64,000 bases of DNA, taken from Gordoniibacillus kamchatkensis. GTDB taxonomy: Bacteria > Bacillota > Bacilli > Paenibacillales > NBRC-103111. Below, one piece after another: positions 7,620-16,744 of this stretch (the stretch's first letter is position 1; the number at the start of each line of letters is the position of its first letter). Under the pieces are notes generated by a model. It saw only the letters and a list, made by a program, of their open reading frames with translations. It did no database searches and had not been told where the DNA came from. Made by a program: the position numbers and the translations under genes. The DNA is taken from contig NZ_JXAK01000013.1 in the NCBI RefSeq assembly GCF_000829455.1, positions 1-64,000 of the forward strand. The letters run 5' to 3'.

Positions 7620-8151
7620 CGATAAAAAATCATTACACATGGCTGCTGTTGTTCGGCCTGCTGCTGGTGCAAGGGACGGTCATGCCGTGGGTGCTTCCCC
7701 CCGCTTGGCAGAGCTCGACGTTCGTCGTGCCGCATTTTACGCTGACGGCGGTCCTTTTCATCGGTTTGTTCACGGGACGCCATGCGGCGCTCGTCTATGG
7801 TATTATTTTCGGTTTGCTGCAGGACTTTTTATTCTACGGCACGATGCTTGGCGTCTATTCGTTCGGCTCGGGCTCACCGGGTATATGGCGGGGCTGCTGC
7901 AGCGGCGGCTTGGGGGCGGCCTTCTGCACAGCATGATGATGATCGCCCTCGGCCAATTTCTGTTCGATGCGATCAATTACGGCCTCAACCGGTTGTTTAA
8001 CATTACGCATTGGACGTTCGAGGAGGCGCTCATGCTGCAGATGCTGCCAAGCCTGCTGTTCAATCTCGCCTTTGCGCTTCTGATCTATGTTCCGATGCGC
8101 AAGCTGCTGGAGCGGTCGAGAGCTGCCGTGGGTACCGAGGCGGACGAGTAA
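7616..8151 (+). CDS. mreD: Rod-shape-determining protein MreD (one-base break)
   Basis: An MreD-type polytopic membrane protein of the elongasome, of about 178 residues if the break is repaired. The frame from ATG 7616 runs through TWLLLFGLLLVQGTVMPWVL and GLLQDFLFYGTMLGVYSFG. It then shifts near 7867, where CGGCTCGG probably should read CGGCCTCGG. The continuation GLTGYMAGLLQRR ... LLIYVPMRKLLER is in the next frame and ends at 8151. Adding the single C gives a length divisible by three. MreD is normally required for rod shape, so sequencing error is more likely than loss. Confidence 0.9.
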
Positions 8152-8220
8152 ATTGCGGCTGCAAGCAGGAGAATACCGACCCGGAGCCGAATCGTATAGG
8201 TTGGGAGGTCGGAACGAACC

Positions 8221-8895
8221 ATGACGGCTGACAAGCATCATGTTACGATAAAAGGAATCAAGGACGGTCTCGTGTTTCGTCTCGACGATTCGTGCAGCTG
8301 GGAAGAGCTGCTCGAAGAGCTGCAGCACAAGCTGGAGAAGACGCATCAGCAAATTTTGACGGGACCGATCATCCACGTTCACGTCAAGCTGGGCAAGCGC
8401 GCCGTTTCCGAGGAGGAAAAGGGGCGCATCCGGGCCATTATCGGCACGCGGGGCAACCTGCTCATTCAATCGATCGAATCCGAGACAGGCAGCGAGACGG
8501 AGGACGATCGCACCCGGCAGCCGCTCAAGCTGGTGAAAGGCATCGTTCGTTCCGGACAAGTGCTCCGCCACAACGGCCACTTGCTGTTTCTCGGCGACGT
8601 CAATCCGGGCGGAACGATCGAATGCACCGGCAGCATTTATGTGCTCGGAGCGCTGCGCGGCATGGCTCACGCCGGCTCGGAAGGCGACGAAGAGGCGGTC
8701 ATCGCGGCTTCGTATTTGCGGCCGACGCAGCTGCGCATCGCGGGCATCATCAGCCGTCCCCCGGACGAATGGGGGATCGATGAAGCGTATATGGAGTTCG
8801 CTTATATTCAAGAAGGCCGAATGGAGATCGACAAGCTGCAGCATTTGGCTCGTATCAGGCCGGACAGCGCGATTGCGAAGCCTTTGACGAGCTGA
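8221..8895 (+). CDS. minC: Septum site-determining protein MinC
   Basis: A 224-residue inhibitor of FtsZ ring assembly. The N-terminal alpha/beta domain (1-100) contacts FtsZ. The C-terminal right-handed beta-helix (about 105-205) carries the repeating hydrophobic/Gly turns SGQVLRHNGHLLFLGDVNPG, GGTIECTGSIYVLGALRGMA and the closing LRPTQLRIAGIISRPPD, which bind MinD. The ATG is preceded by GGGAGG. It lies 52 bp before minD. Confidence 0.95.
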   Translation: MTADKHHVTIKGIKDGLVFRLDDSCSWEELLEELQHKLEKTHQQILTGPIIHVHVKLGKRAVSEEEKGRIRAIIGTRGNLLIQSIESETGSETEDDRTRQPLKLVKGIVRSGQVLRHNGHLLFLGDVNPGGTIECTGSIYVLGALRGMAHAGSEGDEEAVIAASYLRPTQLRIAGIISRPPDEWGIDEAYMEFAYIQEGRMEIDKLQHLARIRPDSAIAKPLTS

Positions 8896-8947
8896 AAGCT
8901 GCTTTTCACAATCGGGTAACGACATCGTGGTGAAGGAGGAGAAACGC

Positions 8948-9741
8948 ATGGGAGAGGCAATCGTCGTAACTTCGGGCAAAGGCGGCGTCGGCAAAACGAC
9001 CACGTCGGCCAATCTCGGGACCGCGCTGGCGCTGAACGGCAAAAAGGTGTGCATGGTCGATACGGACATCGGTTTGCGCAATCTGGACGTTGTGATGGGG
9101 CTGGAAAATCGCATTATTTACAATCTGGTCGATGTGGCCAAAGGCCGATGCAGCCTGCAAAAGGCGCTGATCAAGGACAAGCGCTTCGACCATCTGTTCT
9201 TGCTGCCGGCAGCGCAGACGGAAGATAAAGACTCGATTTCGCCGGAGAACGTGCAATCAATCGTGCTGGAGCTGAAGAAAGAGTTCGATTTCGTGATCAT
9301 CGACTGTCCGGCCGGCATCGAGCAAGGATTCCGCAACGCTGTCGCCGGCGCTGACCGGGCTATCGTCGTCACGACGCCGGAGCAGGCCGCCGTGCGCGAT
9401 GCGACCGCATTATCGGGCTGCTGGAGAAAGCCGGCCTCGGCTCGCCGAAGCTGATCATTAACCGGATTCGTCCGGACATGATGAAAAAAGGCGACATGCT
9501 GGACATCGACGAAATTTGCCAGGTGCTGGCGATCGACCTGCTCGGCATCGTGCCGGACGACGAGTACGTGATCAAGGCCGCCAACTCCGGCGAACCGACG
9601 GTGATGAACGCGGGCTCGCGGGCGTCGCTCGCCTTCCGCAATATCGCCAGACGCATACTGGGCGATACGGTTCCGCTCATGCCGCTTGAAGAAAAGGCCG
9701 GCGTGCTGCACAAAATGAAAAAATTTCTGGGGATTGGCTAA
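8948..9741 (+). CDS. minD: Septum site-determining ATPase MinD (one-base break)
   Basis: A ParA/MinD ATPase that recruits MinC to the membrane. The deviant Walker A motif is SGKGGVGKTTTSANLG. DTDIGLRNLDVVMGLENR and the Walker B region FVIIDCPAGIEQGF follow. Near 9403 the sequence GCGACC should probably be GCGGACC. With that base the protein continues DRIIGLLEKAGL ... NRIRPDMMKKGDM to the C-terminal amphipathic membrane-targeting helix (KAGVLHKMKKFLGIG). The repaired length is 264 residues, normal for the family. ATG 8948 follows AAGGAGGAG. The stop overlaps the rodA start by one base. Confidence 0.93.
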
Positions 9742-10889
9742 TGGCAATCTGGTCCAAACTGAAACGGATGGATCCTGCAATACTCGTCATCCTTTTCATC
9801 TTTATGGTGCTCAGCACGGCCCTCGTGCACAGCGCTACGGTCGATGACCCGAAAATCAAGATCAGCATTATGAAAAGCATCATCCTCTACGGAGTCGGCA
9901 TTGTCGCCTTCGTCGTCACTAGCTTGTTCGATTTTAAATGGCTGCTGAAAATATCGCCCTATTTGTACGGCGCGGGGCTGGCGATGCTGGCCGGACTATT
10001 TTTCGTCCCCCCGAAAAACGGAGCCCGCGGCTGGTATCAGCTGCCCGCAGGCCTCGATTTCCAGCCGGCGGAGCTGATGAAGCTGATCCTCATTCTCGTC
10101 GTAGCCGCGATGATCGCACGCCGCGCCGGCGAGCAGCTGGAGCTGAAGCGCGACGTCTTGCCAACCGGAGTAATCGTGTTCGTGCCGTTTGCGATGGTGC
10201 TCGTTCAGCCGGACCTCGGCAACGCCATCATTTTCCTCGTCATCTTGCTCGGCATGTTCTGGATCGGCAACATTAAATATACGCACGTGCTTGTCGGTTC
10301 GACAGCCGTTGTCGGGGGCGCCGCGCTGTTTCTTTACGTCTATTCCCATTTCCACGACCCGATCTATCATTATTTGTACGTGCACCACGTCGAGCATTGG
10401 GCAGACCGCATCGATACGTTCCTCGATCCGAGCTCTGTCGACAAGGACAAGAAATATCAGCTGGAAAACGCCATTACCGCCATCGGCTCGGGCGGTTTGC
10501 TCGGCGAAGGGTTCATGAAGGGCAATTCGATTCACAGCTCGCGCATCCCTTACGCTTATTCGGATTCGATCTTCGTCGTCGTCGGCGAGGAATTCGGCTT
10601 CGTCGGGGCGGCGATTTTGCTGCTTCTGTATTTTTGGCTCATTTACCGGATGATCCTGATCGCGATCCAGTCCACCACGGTGAACGGCTCGTTCATCATC
10701 GTCGGCGTCATCTCCATGTTCGTGTTTCAAATTTTCGAGAACGTCGGCATGCTGATCGGCCTCATGCCGCTGACCGGCATTACGTTGCCGTTCATTAGCT
10801 ACGGCGGCACGTCGCTGCTCATCAACATGCTGTCGATCGGTCTCGTCATGAGCGTTAAATTGCATCAGGAGAAAGAGCTGACGTTCTGA
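9741..10889 (+). CDS. rodA: FtsW/RodA/SpoVE family glycosyltransferase, RodA-like
   Basis: A 382-residue polytopic SEDS protein that polymerises lipid II into glycan strands together with a class B PBP. It has about ten membrane helices and the family signatures GARGWYQLP, FQPAELMKL, VLVQPDLGNAI, GGLLGEGFMKGNSIHSSRIP, DSIFVVVGEEFGFVG and the C-terminal GITLPFISYGGTSLL. Its place at the end of the mreBCD-minCD operon supports RodA (elongation) rather than FtsW. A strong terminator follows. Confidence 0.93.
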   Translation: MAIWSKLKRMDPAILVILFIFMVLSTALVHSATVDDPKIKISIMKSIILYGVGIVAFVVTSLFDFKWLLKISPYLYGAGLAMLAGLFFVPPKNGARGWYQLPAGLDFQPAELMKLILILVVAAMIARRAGEQLELKRDVLPTGVIVFVPFAMVLVQPDLGNAIIFLVILLGMFWIGNIKYTHVLVGSTAVVGGAALFLYVYSHFHDPIYHYLYVHHVEHWADRIDTFLDPSSVDKDKKYQLENAITAIGSGGLLGEGFMKGNSIHSSRIPYAYSDSIFVVVGEEFGFVGAAILLLLYFWLIYRMILIAIQSTTVNGSFIIVGVISMFVFQIFENVGMLIGLMPLTGITLPFISYGGTSLLINMLSIGLVMSVKLHQEKELTF

Positions 10890-10924
10890 CTTTGGTGCAG
10901 TACATAGGTTCGGCGTATGGCCGA

Positions 10925-10967
10925 AACCTCCGGCTTCCACTGTGACAGTGGCTGGCTGGAGGTTTTT
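10925..10967 (+). terminator. Terminator of the mre-min-rodA operon
   Basis: AACCTCC ... CCACTG-TGA-CAGTGG ... GGAGGTT followed by five T. A two-part stem with an interior bulge. Confidence 0.85.
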
Positions 10968-10989
10968 CTTCGTTTAGCGCTCTATGGGG

Positions 10990-11300
10990 GGTGCCCTTCG
11001 GAGGGGGGGATCGCTCCAATTGCTCCAAAAGCAACTGCAGCGGGCATTTTCCGCAAAATGGTTGCTGCAAGTGCTGCAAAAGCAATTAGGGGAAGGTGCG
11101 GAGGCACTCTTCTGCATAATTGCGCCTGTATTTGCTTTACGAGCAACTGTGGAGTTCTTTTCAGCAGAACGTTTTCCGTAATTGCTCAATATGCAATTAC
11201 GGAAGCGCCGGAACCTCCGGGTCGTTGGATTGCCGCTCTAATTGCTCCTTCGCAATTGCATCGGCCCCATTCGAGAGGCGGTTTGCCAATAGCATTACAA
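10990..11300. repeat. AATTGC-rich intergenic patch
   Basis: This covers most of the 659-bp gap between rodA and spoIVFA. In about 300 bp there are roughly ten occurrences of AATTGC, GCAATT or GCAACTGCAG-type hexamers in both orientations. One is a perfect 12-bp inverted repeat, TTCCGTAATTGC (11174-11185) with GCAATTACGGAA (11193-11204). A similar patch lies at 55860-56070. The short open frames here show no protein-like features. The rest of the gap (11301-11548) holds nothing recognisable. Confidence 0.5.
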
Positions 11301-11548
11301 GGGGGATTGGCGAGCGAGTGGGTCTACTGCTCCGTCTGTCGTCTACCAAGCGCCGATCTGCTGTTAACCCGATGCAGCGCCCACACAGGAATTTTGAGTC
11401 ATGGTCGACTGTCGTTTCCAAATGTCCTCCTGATATCCCGCCAAGCCTCCCGATAGCGGATGCCTCTGCCGCCTCTAGCTGTACTATCCGCCGGCGCCAC
11501 TTCATAAGATGAAAGAAGACAAGCTACCATTAGTTGAGGTGTGCGCGG

Positions 11549-12433
11549 ATGGAGACGAAGCACAATGTTAAGCAGCGCCGGGCCGAGCGGCTGAAGCGGC
11601 TGCAGGCCGAGCGGGGCGTTGAATATGAAGCGGAGCGGGTGCGGGGCGAGAACGGTCCGTATCCAAGCGCGCCCGAACAACCGCGGCAAGCACTGCCGTC
11701 GGCCGAGCTGCCTTCGCAGAGCGGCAACTGGAGCGATCCCGAATATGCTTGGAAGCACCGGTTTGAACGATCGCCCGGATATGCTGCCGCGCCTTCGGAC
11801 GAGCAGCTGCACGGCCAAAAGCCGCCGACTGCGCGCCGGCTAGTCTTGCGCCTGATTGTCAGTGCGGCGCTGTTCGGCGCAGTGTGGACGATGTTTCGGC
11901 TGCCGCAATCTTGGGCGCAAACGGGGCGGCAGCTCGTGACCGCAGCGCTTACCGAGCCGATGAACATGGAGCGGCTTGCCGTATGGTACGAATCGAAGTT
12001 CCGGGGGGCCCCGTCCGTATTGCCGAGCTTTCACCGCAGCGGCGACGACAGCGTGAAAGCAAGCTCGGGCGGGAAGCGGACGTATTTCGCGCCGGCCAAA
12101 GGCGTCGTCGCGTCGCCGTTTGCCGGAGGCAAGCAAGGGGTGCTGCTGCAGACGAAGGCTGATGCGCCGGTATATGCGATGGATACGGGACTCGTCACGT
12201 ACGCGGGCAAGAGGGAGGGGACCGGCTTTACGGTCGTCATCCGCCATCCGAACGGCGTGCAGACGGTGTACGGTGAAGTGGAGGATTGCAAGCTGGAGGT
12301 GAACGATTGGATCAAGGGAGGGGAGGCGATCGGCAAGGCGGGCCGTGACGGCGACGGCGGCAAGCTCTATTTTGCGGTCCAGAAAGACGGCCGATACGTC
12401 AATCCTGCGGATGTGGTCGCCATTGTACCGTAA
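11549..12433 (+). CDS. spoIVFA: SpoIVFA-like M23/LytM-domain regulator
   Basis: A 294-residue protein with a long, charged, cytoplasmic-like N terminus (about 100 residues, rich in Arg/Glu), one membrane helix (RLVLRLIVSAALFGAVWTMF) and a C-terminal LytM/M23 fold (GVVASPFAGGKQGVLLQT ... GLVTYAGKREGTGFTVVIRH ... GGEAIGKAG ... LYFAVQKDGRYVNP). The metal-binding residues of active M23 peptidases are incomplete, as in SpoIVFA. That protein tethers and inhibits SpoIVFB in the outer forespore membrane and is cut to release sigma-K activation. ATG 11549 follows GAGGTG. It overlaps spoIVFB by 23 bp. Confidence 0.85.
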   Translation: METKHNVKQRRAERLKRLQAERGVEYEAERVRGENGPYPSAPEQPRQALPSAELPSQSGNWSDPEYAWKHRFERSPGYAAAPSDEQLHGQKPPTARRLVLRLIVSAALFGAVWTMFRLPQSWAQTGRQLVTAALTEPMNMERLAVWYESKFRGAPSVLPSFHRSGDDSVKASSGGKRTYFAPAKGVVASPFAGGKQGVLLQTKADAPVYAMDTGLVTYAGKREGTGFTVVIRHPNGVQTVYGEVEDCKLEVNDWIKGGEAIGKAGRDGDGGKLYFAVQKDGRYVNPADVVAIVP

Positions 12434-13343
12434 ACTGCAAGCCATATCCCCGTCTGCGCTGGCGCAGCGGCTGATCGGCGCGCCGATCCGGCTGCATCCG
12501 CTGTTCGTCGTGCTGCTCGTGCTCTCGGTCGTCACGGGTTATTTTCTGGAAACGGCCACCTTGTTCGTCATCGTGTTTATCCACGAGCTCGGCCATGCGG
12601 CCGCGGCGCGCGGGTTGGGCTGGCGCATCCGCCATATCCGGTTGCTGCCGTTCGGAGGCGTCGCCGAAGTGGAAGAGCACGGCAACGTGCCCGCCCGCGA
12701 GGAGCTGCTCGTTGCGCTGGCCGGACCGCTTCAGCACGTCTGGATGATCGCGTTTGCCTGGCTCATGAAACAGCTCGGCGTGGCGGATCCGGTATGGTGG
12801 GAATATTTTATAAAGGCCAATATGGCGATCGGCCTGTTTAATCTGCTGCCGATTATGCCGCTCGACGGCGGGCGCGTGCTGCAGTGTCTCGTTTGCTACG
12901 GGACGCCGTATCGGCGCGCCATGTCGATATGCACCTACGCGGGCCTTGCGTTGAGCGCGCTACTTGTTGCACTGGCCGCGCTGCGCATCGCGGCGGGCGA
13001 TTTGCAGCTCAATTTGCTGCTGGTCGGGCTGTTTTTGCTAAGCTCGAACTGGATGCTGCTGCGCAACGCACCGTATCAGTTTTTGCGCTTCCTGATGAGC
13101 CGCGATGCGGCGGCGGCGCGGTTTATCGGCCGCGGCACGCTGGCACAGCCGATCGTTGTCAGCCGCCAGCGGCGGCTGGCGGACATCGTCAAGCTGCTTA
13201 TGCGCGATAAATACCATCTCATTTATGTTCTCGGAGAGGGGGGCACGATTCAGGCGGTCATGCCGGAGCAGCGCATCGTAGAGCGGTATTTGCGCGAACG
13301 GCCGCCAGGCAGTGCCGTCTCGGAGCTTTTCGTGCTAAAATAA
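12411..13343 (+). CDS. spoIVFB: M50 intramembrane metalloprotease SpoIVFB
   Basis: A site-2 protease family enzyme that in Bacillus cleaves pro-sigma-K in the mother cell. The zinc motif HELGH lies in FIHELGHAAAARG. The third ligand lies in NLLPIMPLDGGRVLQ. There are about six membrane helices. The last 70 residues form the CBS-like domain (GTLAQPIVVSRQRRLADIVK ... YHLIYVLGEGG) that senses ATP in SpoIVFB. ATG 12411 is taken as the start. It overlaps spoIVFA, so translation is probably coupled. Confidence 0.9.
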   Translation: MWSPLYRKLQAISPSALAQRLIGAPIRLHPLFVVLLVLSVVTGYFLETATLFVIVFIHELGHAAAARGLGWRIRHIRLLPFGGVAEVEEHGNVPAREELLVALAGPLQHVWMIAFAWLMKQLGVADPVWWEYFIKANMAIGLFNLLPIMPLDGGRVLQCLVCYGTPYRRAMSICTYAGLALSALLVALAALRIAAGDLQLNLLLVGLFLLSSNWMLLRNAPYQFLRFLMSRDAAAARFIGRGTLAQPIVVSRQRRLADIVKLLMRDKYHLIYVLGEGGTIQAVMPEQRIVERYLRERPPGSAVSELFVLK

Positions 13344-13360
13344 CTCCGAGGTGGTTTAGG

Positions 13361-14650
13361 ATGAAGCGAATCGTGCTGCAGAGCGGCGCGGATATGACGC
13401 GAGTGGCGCTCCTGGAGGACGAGCTCGTCATGGAATTCGACATGGATCGGCCGCTGGAGCGGCAGCAGGCGGGCAGCGTCTATTTGGGACGCGTCGTCAA
13501 CGTGCTTCCGGGCATGCAGGCGGCCTTTGTAGATATCGGTCTCGAAAAGAACGCCTTTCTTTATATTGACGATTTGCTGCCGGCTCATTTGGAGAAGCAG
13601 CCTGCCGTCAAGCCGAGCATTACCGAGCTGGTGAAGCCCGGGCAGACGCTTATCGTTCAGGTGGATAAAGAACCGTCCGGGACAAAAGGGGCGCGCGTTA
13701 CGACGCACTACTCGCTTCCCGGCCGCTGGCTCGTTTATATGCCGCAAGCAAGCTATGTTGCGGTGTCGCGAAAAATCGAGCCGGATAACGAGAAGCGCAG
13801 GCTGAAAACGCTGGGCGAGCAAATGCGCCAAGGCGACGAAGGCATTATACTCCGCACCGTCTCGGCGGGGCAGTCCGTCGAAGCGCTGCTGGGCGATCTC
13901 TCGCTGCTGCGCGAGAAGTGGCAGGCGGTGCTGGCGGCGGCGCAAACCGCCAAGGCGCCGAGCCTGCTGTACCGCGACGCCGACCTATTGCAGCGCACGT
14001 TTCGCGACCTGATTCGGCAAGACGTCGACGACATCGTCGTCGATTCCGCCGCCGCGGCGGACAAACTGCGCGAGCTGCTGCTGCCGCATGCCGCCGAATC
14101 GGTGCCGCTCATCCGCGTCCACGACGGCGCGGCGCCGATTTTCGAAGCGTACGGCGTGAACGAGCAGCTGGAAAAAGCGTTTCGCCGCAAAGTATGGCTG
14201 CCGAGCGGCGGCTATCTGATCGTCGACCAGACGGAGGCGCTCACTGTCGTTGACGTCAATACGGGAAAATATACGGGTACGGTAGCGCTCGAAGAAACGG
14301 TGCTTCACATCAATCTGGAAGCCGCCGATGCGATCGCCCGGCTGCTGCGGCTGCGCAATATCGGGGGCATCGTGATCGTCGATTTTATCGATATGGCGGA
14401 AGATGCGAACCGCAGCGCGGTGCTGGCGCGCATGACCGAAGCCGTCAACCGCGACCGGATCAAGACGAACGTCGTCGGCTGGACGAAGCTCGGCCTGCTC
14501 GAGCTGACCCGCCGCAAATCGCGCGACAATTGGAGCGAGCTGTTCATACAGACGTGTTCGCACTGCCAAGGCAAAGGCCGGATGATGCCGGAGCTCGACG
14601 AAACGGAACCCCGTCCCGCCGCTGCCCAAGCCGTTAAGCTGGAGAAGTGA
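13361..14650 (+). CDS. rng: Ribonuclease G/E family endoribonuclease
   Basis: A 429-residue Rne/Rng protein. It has an N-terminal S1 RNA-binding segment (GSVYLGRVVNVLPGMQAAFV), the catalytic DNase I-like subdomain with DVNTGKYTG and IVIVDFIDM (the metal-binding Asp pair), and a zinc-link CSHCQGKG near the C terminus. The family makes single-strand cuts in rRNA precursors and mRNA. B. subtilis has no such enzyme and uses RNase Y, but its placement before rplU is seen in other Bacillota. The ATG follows CCGAGGTGG. Confidence 0.93.
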   Translation: MKRIVLQSGADMTRVALLEDELVMEFDMDRPLERQQAGSVYLGRVVNVLPGMQAAFVDIGLEKNAFLYIDDLLPAHLEKQPAVKPSITELVKPGQTLIVQVDKEPSGTKGARVTTHYSLPGRWLVYMPQASYVAVSRKIEPDNEKRRLKTLGEQMRQGDEGIILRTVSAGQSVEALLGDLSLLREKWQAVLAAAQTAKAPSLLYRDADLLQRTFRDLIRQDVDDIVVDSAAAADKLRELLLPHAAESVPLIRVHDGAAPIFEAYGVNEQLEKAFRRKVWLPSGGYLIVDQTEALTVVDVNTGKYTGTVALEETVLHINLEAADAIARLLRLRNIGGIVIVDFIDMAEDANRSAVLARMTEAVNRDRIKTNVVGWTKLGLLELTRRKSRDNWSELFIQTCSHCQGKGRMMPELDETEPRPAAAQAVKLEK

Positions 14651-14704
14651 CGGCGAGCAACGTGCAGGGCGCTGCATAGCCAGCTTAATGCCCAAAAATG
14701 AGAA

Positions 14705-14733
14705 TTGCTTTGGACAATCGGATGTGTTACAAT
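14705..14733 (+). promoter_or_regulatory. promoter of the rplU-prp-rpmA operon
   Basis: TTGCTT (14705-14710), 17-bp spacer, TACAAT (14728-14733), directly upstream of the structured leader. Confidence 0.55.
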
Positions 14734-14738
14734 CTTGT

Positions 14739-14865
14739 AGGCATGAAAGCAAGCTGCTTCGTCATGCTGCAACCGCACGAAGCGGGTTCGCAAGCACGGC
14801 AAGCGTCCGGTTTCCCCGGCCCGCGCCGTCACCTGGCAGATAGGCGAGTCTGAGACATGAGGAGG
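14739..14865 (+). promoter_or_regulatory. L21-leader-like structured 5' UTR
   Basis: The leader of about 140 bases folds into a hairpin, GCATGA-AAGCA-AGC-TGCTT-CG-TCATGC, and a second with CCG...CGG arms. The position fits the L21 leader of Bacillota, thought to mediate autogenous control by ribosomal protein L21. The assignment rests on position and hairpins only; no covariance search was possible. Confidence 0.5.
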
Positions 14866-14876
14866 TGCGACACACT

Positions 14877-15188
14877 ATGTACGCAATTATTGAAACTGGC
14901 GGCAAGCAATATAAAGTTGCTGAAGGCGACGTTATTTACGTCGAGAAGCTCAATGCTTCCGAAGGCGAGCAAGTAACGTTCGACAAGGTTTTGGCTGTTT
15001 CCAAGGAAAGCGGTCTGGTTGTAGGTTCTCCGCTCGTATCCGGCGCTTCGGTTACCGGTACGGTCGAGAAGCACGGCAAAGAGGCGAAGATCATCGTCTT
15101 CAAATACAAGCCGAAGAAAAACTACCGCCGCAAGCAAGGCCATCGTCAACCTTACACGAAAGTCGTCATCGGCAAAATCCAAGGTTAA
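14877..15188 (+). CDS. rplU: 50S ribosomal protein L21
   Basis: A 103-residue L21 protein. Typical are [18 protein letters not shown] at the N terminus and [20 protein letters not shown] near the C terminus, which contacts 23S rRNA. ATG 14877 follows GAGGTG. It is first of the rplU-prp-rpmA trio and lies 10 bp before prp. Confidence 0.97.
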   Translation: MYAIIETGGKQYKVAEGDVIYVEKLNASEGEQVTFDKVLAVSKESGLVVGSPLVSGASVTGTVEKHGKEAKIIVFKYKPKKNYRRKQGHRQPYTKVVIGKIQG

Positions 15189-15198
15189 GAGGCTCTCT

Positions 15199-15534
15199 AT
15201 GATCCGCGTCACGATAGGGCGTAGACCCTCTGATGGCACCATCAGCTTTTTTCGCATCGAAGGGCACGCGTTTTACGACGAACCGGGCAAAGATCTTGTT
15301 TGCGCCGCGGTGTCGGCGATTTCCGTCGGAACCGTGAACGCCGTCGAACAAGTGGCCGGGGCCATGCTCCCTTGCGAAATGGAAGATGGGCTGATCGATG
15401 CCAGCGTACCGCTGGAGTTAGACGGGCGGCAGGCCGAGCGCGTGCAGCTCCTCCTCGAAGCGATGGTCGTCATGCTAAATACGATCGAAACGTCGTACGG
15501 CGAATATATTCAAATTGATACAGAAGGAGGTTAA
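15199..15534 (+). CDS. prp: Ribosomal-processing cysteine protease Prp
   Basis: A 111-residue YsxB/Prp protease that removes the N-terminal extension of ribosomal protein L27. The catalytic His lies in EGHAFYDEPGKD and the Cys in LVCAAVSAI, with the usual spacing. Its substrate is encoded 6 bp downstream and carries the cleavage motif, so the pair is functionally complete. A ribosome site (AAGAGG) precedes the ATG. Confidence 0.93.
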   Translation: MIRVTIGRRPSDGTISFFRIEGHAFYDEPGKDLVCAAVSAISVGTVNAVEQVAGAMLPCEMEDGLIDASVPLELDGRQAERVQLLLEAMVVMLNTIETSYGEYIQIDTEGG

Positions 15535-15540
15535 CCGACC

Positions 15541-15852
15541 ATGTTGCAATTGAACCTTCAGCTGTTCGCGTCCAAGAAGGGCGTAGGCTCGACGAAAAAC
15601 GGCCGCGACAGCATCTCGAAGCGTCTCGGCGTGAAGCGCGCCGACGGCCAGCAAGTTACGGCCGGCAGCATCCTCGTCCGCCAGCGCGGCACGAAGATTC
15701 ACCCGGGGACGAACGTAGGCATCGGTTCCGACGACACGCTGTTTGCGAAAGTCGAGGGCGTTGTCAAGTTTGAGCGTTGGGGCCGCGATCGCAAAAAAGT
15801 AAGCGTGTATCCGGCGGAAGCTGCTCCGGTTGCCGCTACAGCAGAAGTGTAA
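15541..15852 (+). CDS. rpmA: 50S ribosomal protein L27 with cleavable N-terminal extension
   Basis: A 103-residue L27. The first nine residues, MLQLNLQLF, followed by ASKKG, are the Bacillota-type extension that Prp removes after Phe to expose the mature N terminus near the peptidyl-transferase centre. The core shows [30 protein letters not shown] and [12 protein letters not shown]. It follows AGGAGG. A terminator lies 9 bp downstream. Confidence 0.97.
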   Translation: MLQLNLQLFASKKGVGSTKNGRDSISKRLGVKRADGQQVTAGSILVRQRGTKIHPGTNVGIGSDDTLFAKVEGVVKFERWGRDRKKVSVYPAEAAPVAATAEV

Positions 15853-15861
15853 ACGAACTCC

Positions 15862-15899
15862 AGTCCCTGGCGATGAATTTTCGTCGCCGGGGACTTTTT
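15862..15899 (+). terminator. Terminator of the rplU-prp-rpmA operon
   Basis: AGTCCCTGGCGA pairs with TCGCCGGGGACT across a TGAATTTTCG loop, followed by a T run. Confidence 0.85.
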
Positions 15900-15990
15900 G
15901 CGTTACAGAATCGGAACGAGGAATCTTCCTGTCATTATCGCGGAGAATGCTCCGAACAGGAGCTTTGGTTAGTGGGAACGGAGCGTGGTT

Positions 15991-16735
15991 ATGGAAAGCA
16001 TCGTATGGTCCATTGTGGGGGCGACCGTTATGGCGGCGATCGGCTATGCCGCGGGAAGGCGCGCGCGGCCCGGCGGCGGGGCGGAAGCTGCCGTGCCGCC
16101 GGCGGCTCAGCCGCGCCCGAATCGCCGCAGCTCGACGCGCGCCTCGCCCAGCAGCGGGACGCCTATTTGCAAGAATTGCTGCAAACGGTCAGCCATATGC
16201 GTCATGACTGGATGAACGACGTGCAAGTGCTGTCCGGCTATATCCAGCTGAAAAAATACGACTATTTACCGCCCTACATGGAAAAAATACGGCTTAAACT
16301 GCAAAACGAAAGCAGCTTGGCGAAGCTCGGGGTGCCAACGCTTGTGGCGTTTTTGCTCACGTTCCGCACCGAATGCCGCTCCTTCGAGCTGGAACTCGAG
16401 TTCCCGCAGGAAGTCAACCTGGCGCAGCTTCCCGTCGATACGGAGGCTGTGGAGCTGGCGGTGCGTCTAACGCTCGGAGCGTTTCGCCGCCATGCGCTGG
16501 AGCATACGGGCGAGCCGAACGCGTTGTCGCTCGAATTCGCCGGCGAGGACGACGGGCTGCTGCTGGATTTCGCTTACAATGGCGAATACGACAAAGCGCC
16601 GCTGCAAAGCGAGCTGGAACATCAGCTGCCTGCAGCCGCGCCCGGAATCGAGATCGAGCTTGCGAGTTGGGGGAAGGCCTCGTCTCGCTCGCTGTCCGCT
16701 TGCCGTATCGGGAGCCGGTTTCGAACAATGAATGA
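15991..16735 (+). CDS. spo0B: Sporulation phosphotransferase Spo0B-like protein (two one-base breaks)
   Basis: Relays phosphate from Spo0F to Spo0A in the sporulation phosphorelay. An N-terminal membrane helix (ESIVWSIVGATVMAAIGYAA) is followed by the phospho-accepting helix LLQTVSHMRHDWMNDVQVLS, where His in RHDW is the expected phosphorylation site, and a degenerate ATPase-like domain. Two frame changes are needed: near 16119 (CCCGAATC, probably CCCGGAATC) and near 16664 (GCGAGT, probably GCGGAGT). With both, the protein is 248 residues and ends EPVSNNE just before obg. ATG 15991 follows GGAG at 7 bp. Confidence 0.82.
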
Positions 16736-16744
16736 GGTGCCGAC

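Noticed and set aside
7616-9741. Programmed frameshifting in mreD and minD
   Set aside because: No slippery heptamer with downstream structure. The same kind of one-base loss recurs in ten unrelated genes.
11197-11505. Minus-strand ORF of 102 residues in the rodA-spoIVFA gap
   Set aside because: Overlaps the AATTGC-rich patch, lacks a ribosome site and has no recognisable domain.
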